Shown in pieces: positions 1-6,578 of a stretch of 16,681 nt of DNA. This stretch comes from an uncultured Prevotella sp. (GTDB taxonomy: Bacteria > Bacteroidota > Bacteroidia > Bacteroidales > Bacteroidaceae): positions 1 through 16,681 of the forward strand of contig CAAGGA010000114.1 in assembly GCA_900769275.1 (NCBI GenBank), in the 5' to 3' direction. Both the position numbers and the translations under genes were made by a program. Numbering within the stretch: position 1 is the stretch's first letter; each line of letters opens with the position of its first letter. Under the pieces are notes generated by a model. That model saw only the letters and a program-made list of their open reading frames with translations, was not told the DNA's origin and made no database searches.

Positions 1-114
1 ACGGTCAATGGTCTTTACACCTCCTTCGGTTCCCCCGTTATCGGGGGACAGAAACCCTCTTCAACTTACAATTTGTCCTCGAAAATAAATCCAAAATATG
101 ACAAAGCGAAGTAA
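1..114 (+). CDS. possible 3' end of an upstream gene (partial, unrecognised)
   Basis: Frame 1 is open from the window edge through 37 codons and stops with TAA at 112-114, which leaves 29 bp before rfbD. The peptide ends in a hydrophilic tail, NPKYDKAK, and would be a natural operon neighbour of the rhamnose genes. Support is weak. The other two forward frames are also open for about 29-35 codons, and a GC-rich 7-bp hairpin lies inside the stretch. I do not recognise the peptide and assign no function. Confidence 0.3.
   Translation, partial: TVNGLYTSFGSPVIGGQKPSSTYNLSSKINPKYDKAK
31..48. repeat. short GC-rich hairpin (7-bp stem, TTAT loop)
   Basis: TCCCCCG at 31-37 pairs perfectly with CGGGGGA at 42-48 around a 4-nt loop. 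No T-tract follows, so it does not look like an intrinsic terminator. It may simply be a chance structure within the 3' end of an upstream coding region. Confidence 0.4.
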
Positions 115-143
115 TAGAACCCACCTAAAGTAAAACAAGGATT

Positions 144-1031
144 ATGAATATACTTGTAACCGGAGCAAACGGTCAACTCGGTTCGGAGATGAGAATCGTA
201 AGTAGGAAAACGAACAAGGACACCTATCTGTTCTCCGACATTAACGGCATGGATGGCTCAGAGACCATGTATCTTGACATAACCGACATTAATTCAATAA
301 GAAAGGTAGTCAGGGAACATCACATTGAATGTATCGTCAACTGTGCCGCATACACCAACGTTGATGCTGCGGAAGACAACATTGACCTATGCAGGACACT
401 CAATGCAGATGCTCCGCGCAACCTTGCCATCGTCATGAAAGAAAGCGATGGTATGCTTATCCATATCAGCACGGACTATGTCTTCGGCGCTGACCCATAC
501 AACACTCCTTGCCAGGAAGACCAGCAAGGTACTCCTACCGGAATATATGGACTCACCAAACTGGAGGGGGAACAGGCTATCCTCGCAAGTGGCTGTCACT
601 ATATCATCATCCGTACCGCCTGGCTATATTCGGAATTCGGCAAGAATTTCGTAAAGACAATGATCGGACTGATTAATACAAAGCCACAGCTGAAAGTCGT
701 CTTTGACCAATGCGGAACGCCCACGTATGCCCTTGACCTTGCCTGCCTCATCTACGACATACTGCAAAATCGGAAATACGAAGGCAATCAGGGCATTTAC
801 CATTATTCCAATGAAGGGGTCTGTTCATGGTATGACTTCACGAAGATGATAGCCCGCCTGTCCGGGAACAAGACCTGCGACATACAGCCATGCCACTCTG
901 ACGAGTTCCCGAGTAAGGTGACAAGGCCTTCATACTCAGTACTTGACAAAACGAGAATCAAGGACACCTTCAAGATAGCGATACCTTATTGGGTAGATTC
1001 CCTGGAAGCCTGTCTTCGCAACATGAAGTAA
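144..1031 (+). CDS. rfbD: dTDP-4-dehydrorhamnose reductase
   Basis: This enzyme carries out the last step of dTDP-L-rhamnose synthesis in the cytoplasm: NAD(P)H-dependent reduction of dTDP-4-dehydro-L-rhamnose. The 295-residue length is usual for RmlD/RfbD. It is an extended short-chain dehydrogenase with the nucleotide-binding motif TGANGQLG at residues 6-13. The segment NCAAYTNVDAAE (66-77) is characteristic of RmlD, as is STDYVF (109-114). The catalytic pair is Tyr135 and Lys139 (YGLTK). The start at 144 follows AAGGATT, a weak ribosome-binding sequence placed close to the ATG. It is the first of four consecutive rhamnose genes on the same strand, with a 96-bp gap to rfbA. No promoter is evident just upstream, so the transcript may begin to the left of the window. 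Confidence 0.95.
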   Translation: MNILVTGANGQLGSEMRIVSRKTNKDTYLFSDINGMDGSETMYLDITDINSIRKVVREHHIECIVNCAAYTNVDAAEDNIDLCRTLNADAPRNLAIVMKESDGMLIHISTDYVFGADPYNTPCQEDQQGTPTGIYGLTKLEGEQAILASGCHYIIIRTAWLYSEFGKNFVKTMIGLINTKPQLKVVFDQCGTPTYALDLACLIYDILQNRKYEGNQGIYHYSNEGVCSWYDFTKMIARLSGNKTCDIQPCHSDEFPSKVTRPSYSVLDKTRIKDTFKIAIPYWVDSLEACLRNMK

Positions 1032-1127
1032 ACACGTCTGGCTTACGATGTCATTATATGACATACCAGACTCCATAACGATACCAAGCATAACAGACTA
1101 ACGAATAAAGTAATCTCAAGCAACCCC

Positions 1128-2027
1128 ATGAAAGGAATAGTCCTCGCCGGTGGAAGCGGTACACGCCTCTACCCTATTACAAAAGGTATCAGCAAGCAGC
1201 TCATGCCTATTTATGACAAACCGATGATTTATTATCCCATAAGCGTCCTCATGCTTGCCGGGATAAGGGACATTCTCATTATTTCCACGCCGTATGACCT
1301 GCCAGGCTTCAAGCGTCTTTTGGGAGACGGCTCTGACTATGGCGTGAACTTTGAATATGCAGAGCAACCCTCTCCTGACGGACTGGCTCAGGCATTCACT
1401 ATCGGTGCTGACTTCATAGGCGGTGACAGCGTATGCCTTGTCTTGGGTGACAACATATTCCAAGGCAACGGTTTTACGAAAATGCTGGCAGAAGCAGTCC
1501 ATACTGCCGAGGTGGAGAGCAAGGCTACAGTCTTCGGATATTGGGTGAACGACCCCGAACGCTATGGCGTAGCAGAATTTGACAAGGACGGCAATTGCCT
1601 CAGTATAGAAGAGAAACCGTCCATCCCCAAGTCCAACTACGCCGTGGTAGGACTCTATTTCTATCCCAACAAGGTGGTGGAAGTAGCACGCAGCATCAAG
1701 CCTTCGGCACGTGGAGAATATGAGATTACCACGGTCAACCAACGTTTCCTTGAGGATAGGGAACTGAAGGTCCAGACCCTCGGGCGAGGGTTTGCCTGGC
1801 TTGACACCGGCACTCACGATTCTCTTTCCGAGGCAAGCACGTACATAGAGGTGCTCGAAAAACGTCAGGGACTGAAAGTGGGCTGCCTCGAAGGTATAGC
1901 ATACAGAAAAGGCTGGATAGACGAAGAGAAGATGCGCCGTCTGGCAGAACCCATGCTGAAGAACCAATATGGGCAGTATCTCCTGAAAGTCATTGACGAG
2001 GTCAAGAGGTTTGGTACCAATCTCTGA
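1128..2027 (+). CDS. rfbA: glucose-1-phosphate thymidylyltransferase
   Basis: RfbA/RmlA starts the dTDP-L-rhamnose pathway by joining dTTP and glucose-1-phosphate to give dTDP-glucose and pyrophosphate. The 299-residue length is normal. The N-terminal nucleotidyltransferase signature GGSGTRLYPIT (8-18), followed by KQLMPIYDKP (23-32), carries the catalytic Arg and Lys residues. PSPDGLAQAF (81-90) contacts the nucleobase and sugar, and LGDNIF (106-111) holds the metal-binding Asp. The segment AWLDTGTHDSL near residue 225 is the usual sugar-binding part. A long frame on the opposite strand mirrors this gene and is not real. The gene lies between rfbD and rfbC; in the cell this enzyme is normally feedback-inhibited by dTDP-rhamnose, which is family knowledge and cannot be read from the DNA. 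Confidence 0.97.
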   Translation: MKGIVLAGGSGTRLYPITKGISKQLMPIYDKPMIYYPISVLMLAGIRDILIISTPYDLPGFKRLLGDGSDYGVNFEYAEQPSPDGLAQAFTIGADFIGGDSVCLVLGDNIFQGNGFTKMLAEAVHTAEVESKATVFGYWVNDPERYGVAEFDKDGNCLSIEEKPSIPKSNYAVVGLYFYPNKVVEVARSIKPSARGEYEITTVNQRFLEDRELKVQTLGRGFAWLDTGTHDSLSEASTYIEVLEKRQGLKVGCLEGIAYRKGWIDEEKMRRLAEPMLKNQYGQYLLKVIDEVKRFGTNL

Positions 2028-2096
2028 TTTTCTTATGCTTCTCATCAAGAAAACCAGTTTGTTTTTCATTATTACAAGACAGAAAAGCCAAAAGAA

Positions 2097-2666
2097 ATGG
2101 AAGTAATAAAGACAGAAATAGATGGTATCCTTATATTAGAGCCAAAGGTATTCAAAGATGCCAGAGGATACTTCTTCGAGAGTTTCTCCCAAAGGGACTT
2201 TGACAAGATAGCACGTCAGTATCTCGGAGAGACCATACATTTCGTACAGGACAATGAGTCGATGTCAACCTATGGGGTAATGAGAGGTCTCCATTTCCAA
2301 CGCCCCCCGTTCACGCAGGCGAAACTTGTAAGGTGCGTCCGCGGAAGAGTGCTTGACATAGCGGTGGATATCCGGCAAGGCTCCCCCACTTACGGCAAGC
2401 ACGTGGCTTGCGAACTGACAGAGGAGAACCACCGTCAGTTCTTCATCTCAAAAGGCTTCGCCCACGGCTTTGCAGTGCTTTCCGACACTGCTGTCTTCCA
2501 ATACAAATGCGATGAGTTCTATCACCCCGAAGCAGATGGGGGCATTTCCATCCTCGACGAATCATTAGGGATAGACTGGATGATTCCCACACAGAATGCC
2601 GTGCTGTCCGAAAAAGACACGAAACACCCCAGACTAAAGGAATTTGTATCCCCTTTCAGCATATAA
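2097..2666 (+). CDS. rfbC: dTDP-4-dehydrorhamnose 3,5-epimerase
   Basis: RfbC/RmlC is a cupin epimerase that inverts C3 and C5 of dTDP-4-dehydro-6-deoxyglucose, the third step of the pathway. The 189 residues match the family. DARGYFFESF (21-30) begins the substrate pocket, and RGLHFQ (63-68) contains the catalytic base His66. FAHGF (121-125) follows. QYKCD (135-139) supplies the catalytic Tyr136. The start ATG follows a purine-rich stretch (AAAAGAA), and no clear Shine-Dalgarno sequence is present. It is 69 bp after rfbA and 62 bp before rfbB, consistent with one operon. Confidence 0.97.
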   Translation: MEVIKTEIDGILILEPKVFKDARGYFFESFSQRDFDKIARQYLGETIHFVQDNESMSTYGVMRGLHFQRPPFTQAKLVRCVRGRVLDIAVDIRQGSPTYGKHVACELTEENHRQFFISKGFAHGFAVLSDTAVFQYKCDEFYHPEADGGISILDESLGIDWMIPTQNAVLSEKDTKHPRLKEFVSPFSI

Positions 2667-2728
2667 AAAAATCTGCTCCGATAAGCGTCATCCGTTAACA
2701 AACAAAAGTAATCACTTATTACAAAGAA

Positions 2729-3862
2729 ATGAAAAATATCGTCATCACTGGAGGTGCTGGTTTCATAGGAAACCATGTCGTACGACTCTTTGTCAATAAA
2801 TACCCAGAGTACAAGATTATCAACCTCGACAAACTGACATACGCCGGCAACCTCGCAAACCTCAAGGACTTGGAGGGAAAGCCCAACTACAAGTTCGTAA
2901 AGATGGACATCTGCGACTTTGACGCTTTCTACCAACTCATGCAGGACGAGGAAATAGACGGCATCATACACCTTGCAGCCGAGTCGCACGTGGACAGAAG
3001 CATCAAAGACCCGTTCACATTCGCACGAACCAACGTCATGGGCACACTGTCCCTGCTGCAAGCCGCAAAACTGTATTGGGAATCATTGCCCGAGAAATAC
3101 GAGGGTAAACGTTTCTATCATATCTCCACCGATGAAGTCTATGGCGCATTGGAGATGACTCATCCCGAGGGCATCGAGCCTCCCTTTACCACGAAAGCCT
3201 CCTCTTCTTCGCATCACGAGGCATACGGCACGGATTTCTTCTATGAGACTACGAAGTATAATCCGCATTCACCATACTCTGCATCAAAAGCAAGTTCCGA
3301 CCATTTCGTCAGGGCATTCCATGACACCTACGGCATGCCTACCATCGTGACCAACTGCTCCAACAATTACGGTCCTTACCAATTCCCGGAAAAGCTCATA
3401 CCTCTCTTCATCAACAATATCCGTAACCGCAAACCTCTCCCTGTCTATGGAAAAGGAGAAAACGTCCGCGACTGGCTCTATGTAGAAGACCATGCCCGCG
3501 CCATTGACCTCATTTTCCATAAAGGCACCATAGCCGAGACGTACAACATCGGCGGATTCAACGAGTGGAAGAACATTGATATCATCAAAGTGGTCATCAA
3601 CACCGTTGACCGCCTGCTCGGAAGAAAGGAGGGGGAAGACATGAATCTCATCACCTTTGTCACCGACCGCCTCGGTCATGATGCTCGCTATGCCATCGAT
3701 TCCACAAAACTGCAGAAAGAACTCGGATGGGAGCCAAGCCTGCAGTTCGAGGAAGGAATAGAGAAAACCGTGAAGTGGTATCTTTCAAACCAAGAATGGA
3801 TGGACAACATCACAAGTGGCGAGTATGAAAAATACTATGATGATATGTACAAAGACAGATAA
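2729..3862 (+). CDS. rfbB: dTDP-glucose 4,6-dehydratase
   Basis: RfbB/RmlB performs the second pathway step, the NAD-dependent 4,6-dehydration of dTDP-glucose. It is an extended SDR enzyme of 377 residues. The Rossmann motif is GGAGFIG (8-14). HLAAESHVDRS (81-91) and STDEVYG (133-139) carry the Thr-Asp-Glu triad used in dehydration. The catalytic Tyr183/Lys187 pair lies in YSASK, and NNYGPYQFPEKLIP (about 212-225) is the sugar-nucleotide loop. An insert rich in Ser and His between STDEVYG and YSASK makes that loop longer than in many proteobacterial homologues. It is the last gene of the operon. The transcript probably ends at the hairpin beginning at 4048, leaving a 3' untranslated tail of nearly 200 nt. 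Confidence 0.97.
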   Translation: MKNIVITGGAGFIGNHVVRLFVNKYPEYKIINLDKLTYAGNLANLKDLEGKPNYKFVKMDICDFDAFYQLMQDEEIDGIIHLAAESHVDRSIKDPFTFARTNVMGTLSLLQAAKLYWESLPEKYEGKRFYHISTDEVYGALEMTHPEGIEPPFTTKASSSSHHEAYGTDFFYETTKYNPHSPYSASKASSDHFVRAFHDTYGMPTIVTNCSNNYGPYQFPEKLIPLFINNIRNRKPLPVYGKGENVRDWLYVEDHARAIDLIFHKGTIAETYNIGGFNEWKNIDIIKVVINTVDRLLGRKEGEDMNLITFVTDRLGHDARYAIDSTKLQKELGWEPSLQFEEGIEKTVKWYLSNQEWMDNITSGEYEKYYDDMYKDR

Positions 3863-4047
3863 GTCGGTTCGTCATTACACGAAAAGCACGTGTTTACAAA
3901 TTTTTACATCTGTTAAAAAAGCTACATGGTTTTGTCACTGTCCACTGAGGAAATTTCGGGACACAGGAAGACTTCAAAACCGCTTTATATACTAAAAATC
4001 TGGAATAACAAACCAATTCGCTCGTTTTCCCATTCCCTTGACATAAC

Positions 4048-4106
4048 AAAAGGCAGGCTTTCACGTCGCAATATCTAAGATATTACCTCGTGAAAGCCTG
4101 CCTTTT
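4048..4106. terminator. bidirectional intrinsic terminator between rfbB and ygiQ
   Basis: The arm at 4048-4065 (AAAAGGCAGGCTTTCACG) is the exact reverse complement of 4089-4106, giving an 18-bp perfect stem. The 23-nt apical part contains a further 6-bp stem (AATATC 4070-4075 with GATATT 4079-4084). The stem ends in A residues on the left and T residues on the right, so it can act as a terminator in both directions. It lies between two convergent genes, as expected for a shared terminator. Confidence 0.85.
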
Positions 4107-4114
4107 ACTATGCG

Positions 4115-4149
4115 AAAGCGGCGTTATTACATACCAATAGCGGCGCTTT
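4115..4149. terminator. second imperfect hairpin, possible backup terminator
   Basis: AAAGCGGCGTTATT (4115-4128) pairs with AATAGCGGCGCTTT (4136-4149), with one G-G mismatch and one wobble pair, around a 7-nt loop. It follows the main terminator by 8 bp and is followed by only a short T run on the + strand. It could back up termination in either direction. Confidence 0.45.
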
Positions 4150-4293
4150 TACCTCAAAGATTCAGGGCAATTTACGCCATAAATCGCTAACAATTTATAT
4201 CTCAACGAGATACAAAATTCAGCGAGAATCGCATATTTGCGACCGTTTTTCCGTTTCGTGATTTTCAAATGTTAAAATCGCATCATTATTCCC

Positions 4294-6240
4294 TCATTTC
4301 CCCCGCTTTTTTCTCCACTTTGGAGAAGACTGGAAATTGGGATTATAGGATTTTCCATTCCATTGCGATGGATTCTTCCCTGCCTGTTTCCCGCTCCCAT
4401 CCTGTCCTACAGAATGATGCGGGACATTACCCAGAAGCGAACGGATGAGGTCAGCCCGCCCTACCCTGCGCAACGTTGCCTCAATCTTATGCTGCTCTTC
4501 CGGCTTGTACCAGAAAAAGAACTGACGCTGCTCCAGCTTCTCTTTCTGCGAGCGGGCTGAGAAAACCGGGGCAAGAGTATAGGGATCATAGCCAGAATAC
4601 CATGTCTCGGTACTGACAGTCATCGGTGTAGGAGTGAAATCCTGTACCTGCTCCAAATGAAAATCCAGCCGCCTGGTCTTCACTGCAAGGTCTGCCATAT
4701 CCTCTGCACGGCAACCGGGATGGGATGATATGAAATAGGGAATAATCTGCTGACGCAACCCCTGCTCACGATTTATTCTGTCAAAGATACGCTTGAACTC
4801 CTCAAATAGAGAGAACGACGGCTTGCGCATCAGTCGCAGCACTGCATCGGAGGTATGTTCGGGAGCTACTTTCAGGCGACCACTGACATGATTGCAGATA
4901 AGTTCGTGAGTGTATTCACGTGCCGCCTGATTGACTTTCTCGTCCTTACTGCGATGCAGCAGGAGGTCATAACGCACTCCTGAACCTATAAAACTCTTCT
5001 TTACCTCGGGAAGAGCATCTACAGAACGATAGATATCAAGGAGGCGTGAATGGTCTGTGTCAAGATTTGGACAGATGGCAGGATGGATGCAGGACGGACG
5101 ACAGCATTTCTCACAAGCCTTAATGTTCTTGCCTCTCATGCCATACATATTGGCAGAGGGACCGCCAAGGTCGGAGATATAGCCCTTGAAGTCGGGCAAT
5201 GCCGCGACTTCCCTCACCTCTTTCATGATGCTTTCCTTTGACCTGCTCGCTATGAACTTTCCTTGATGGGCAGAGATAGTACAGAATGCGCAGCCTCCGA
5301 AACATCCGCGATGAAGATTGACCGAGAACTTTATCATCTCGTAAGCAGGTATCCGCTTACCCTTATACTTAGGATGCGGCACTCGCATATAAGGTAAATC
5401 AAAAGAAGCGTCCACCTCCTCCGTTGTCATAGGAGGATAAGGAGGATTGACAACGACATATTTGCCATCTACCTCCTGCAGAAGACGATGGGCGTGCATC
5501 CTGTTGCTTTCCTCCTCTACATGACGGAAATTCTCTGCCTGCAACCTTTTGTCACGAAGACATTCCTCATGACTGTGCAAGACAATATCGTCTTCACTCA
5601 CTCCTCCCGGTAGGTCATCCCGACATGAGAGAAATACCGTCTGAGGAATATCCCTGATGTCACAGATGGAATAACCTTCATCCAGTCTTTGAGCAAGCTC
5701 AAGGACTGTCTTCTCTCCCATGCCATAGGTTATCATATCCCCCTCAGAATCACAGAGAATGCACTTTCTGAGCCGGTCTTCCCAGTAATCATAATGAGTC
5801 AGGCGACGCAGACTTGCCTCTATCCCCCCAAGAATTATCGGCACATCGGGGAACAACTGACGGAGAATACGAGAATAGACGATGGTAGGGTACTCCGGAC
5901 GGCAGTCATGACGACCGTCGGGCGAGTAAGCGTCCTCTGACCGCAAGCGTTTGTTTGCAGTATATTTGTTGACCATGGAGTCCATACATCCCGGCGCAAT
6001 ACCGAAGAACAGGCGTGGACGCCCCAACTTCCTGAAGTCGCGGTAATCGCCATGCCAATCCGGTTGTGGCACAATAGCCACACGATAGCCGGCTTTCTCC
6101 AGTGTCCTGCCTATCACAGCAGCACCGAAAGACGGATGATCCACGTAAGCATCACCCGAGAAAAGTATGATGTCAAGTTCCGTCCACCCCCGAAGTTCAC
6201 ACTCCTTCTTGGTCGTCGGCAGGAAATCTGTAAGCTGCAT
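4294..6240 (-). CDS. YgiQ family radical SAM protein
   Basis: This is a 648-residue member of the UPF0313/YgiQ radical SAM family, whose reaction is not established. The N-terminal domain contains DIILFSGDAYVDHPSFG (23-39) and IILGGIEASLRR (135-146), both family signatures. The radical SAM cluster motif is CFGGCAFC, with Cys313, Cys317 and Cys320 as ligands to the 4Fe-4S cluster. It is followed by DLGGPSANMYG (357-367). A second cysteine cluster (Cys376, 379, 380, 384, 390) may bind another metal centre. The last 30 or so residues are basic and low in complexity. The start is supported by alignment of the first 35 residues with the family pattern, so the 44-bp overlap with the upstream 103-residue gene appears genuine and suggests translational coupling. 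Confidence 0.93.
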   Translation of the reverse strand: MQLTDFLPTTKKECELRGWTELDIILFSGDAYVDHPSFGAAVIGRTLEKAGYRVAIVPQPDWHGDYRDFRKLGRPRLFFGIAPGCMDSMVNKYTANKRLRSEDAYSPDGRHDCRPEYPTIVYSRILRQLFPDVPIILGGIEASLRRLTHYDYWEDRLRKCILCDSEGDMITYGMGEKTVLELAQRLDEGYSICDIRDIPQTVFLSCRDDLPGGVSEDDIVLHSHEECLRDKRLQAENFRHVEEESNRMHAHRLLQEVDGKYVVVNPPYPPMTTEEVDASFDLPYMRVPHPKYKGKRIPAYEMIKFSVNLHRGCFGGCAFCTISAHQGKFIASRSKESIMKEVREVAALPDFKGYISDLGGPSANMYGMRGKNIKACEKCCRPSCIHPAICPNLDTDHSRLLDIYRSVDALPEVKKSFIGSGVRYDLLLHRSKDEKVNQAAREYTHELICNHVSGRLKVAPEHTSDAVLRLMRKPSFSLFEEFKRIFDRINREQGLRQQIIPYFISSHPGCRAEDMADLAVKTRRLDFHLEQVQDFTPTPMTVSTETWYSGYDPYTLAPVFSARSQKEKLEQRQFFFWYKPEEQHKIEATLRRVGRADLIRSLLGNVPHHSVGQDGSGKQAGKNPSQWNGKSYNPNFQSSPKWRKKRGK

Positions 6241-6508
6241 ACAATAGAATTAGATTGTGAAGACCGAAAGCCTTCATATCCTTGTGATATATTACGTCAA
6301 AACAAAGGTCAAGAAGCCCCTTGTCCGTAGTGCCTACTGAGTCGAGTAAAGCCCGGATATTGAGTTTCAACTTGTCAAGAACACTCTCATCTACTATACC
6401 GTTGCTGTCAATAATTGAATTGAGCAGGGAATACTTCCTTAACGTGACGAGATGCTCTTCTGTAATTTCAATCGAGCGTGTACCGGAGGGATTTGCCTGA
6501 ATTGTCAT
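6197..6508 (-). CDS. hypothetical protein, 103 aa, overlapping ygiQ
   Basis: I do not recognise this protein. It is predicted soluble and mostly helical, with no signal peptide, membrane segment or cysteine motif. The composition is protein-like: a charged N-terminus, then amphipathic stretches such as VLDKLKLNIRALLDSV, and a C-terminus ending PADDQEGV. The reading frame is closed 44 bp inside the start of ygiQ in a different frame, so the two are probably translated in a coupled manner. The ATG at 6506-6508 is preceded directly by an 8-bp tandem repeat and lacks a Shine-Dalgarno sequence. Gene order suggests co-expression with the amidase upstream and ygiQ downstream. It may be a lineage-specific partner of one of them; this is inference only. 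Confidence 0.75.
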   Translation of the reverse strand: MTIQANPSGTRSIEITEEHLVTLRKYSLLNSIIDSNGIVDESVLDKLKLNIRALLDSVGTTDKGLLDLCFDVIYHKDMKAFGLHNLILLYAAYRFPADDQEGV

Positions 6509-6556
6509 TTGCTTGGTTATTTGGTTATTTGGTTGTTTTGTTGTCTTATTGTCTTG
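6509..6556. repeat. degenerate 8-bp tandem repeat, six units
   Basis: On the + strand the units are TTGCTTGG, TTATTTGG, TTATTTGG, TTGTTTTG, TTGTCTTA and TTGTCTTG. Two neighbouring units are identical and the rest share the period and the leading TT. On the minus strand this is a leader almost free of G, made of CCAAATAA-like units, that ends exactly at the start codon of the 103-residue gene. It fills most of the gap after the amidase stop codon. Confidence 0.8.
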
Positions 6557-6578
6557 TCCTGAGAATCACTTTTCCATC

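Larger units (their letters stand above)
3863..4293. other. convergent intergenic region with two hairpins
   Basis: This 431-bp gap separates the 3' ends of rfbB (+) and ygiQ (-). It holds a long perfect hairpin (4048-4106) and a second imperfect one (4115-4149). The remainder is AT-rich with a few small inverted repeats, such as TATCTC/GAGATA around 4198-4212. I see no convincing gene, promoter or mobile-element remnant in it. Confidence 0.7.

Noticed and set aside
1116..2069. 317-codon open frame on the minus strand opposite rfbA
   Set aside because: It lies fully across rfbA, whose motifs are unambiguous, and its translation has no recognisable domain. It is a codon-bias mirror frame.
2522..3061. 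179-codon minus-strand frame spanning the rfbC-rfbB junction
   Set aside because: It crosses two well-supported genes on the other strand and looks like a shadow of both.
4048..4106. Perfect inverted repeat considered as the ends of a small mobile element
   Set aside because: The arms are only 23 bp apart, no transposase or target duplication is visible, and the position between convergent genes fits a terminator.
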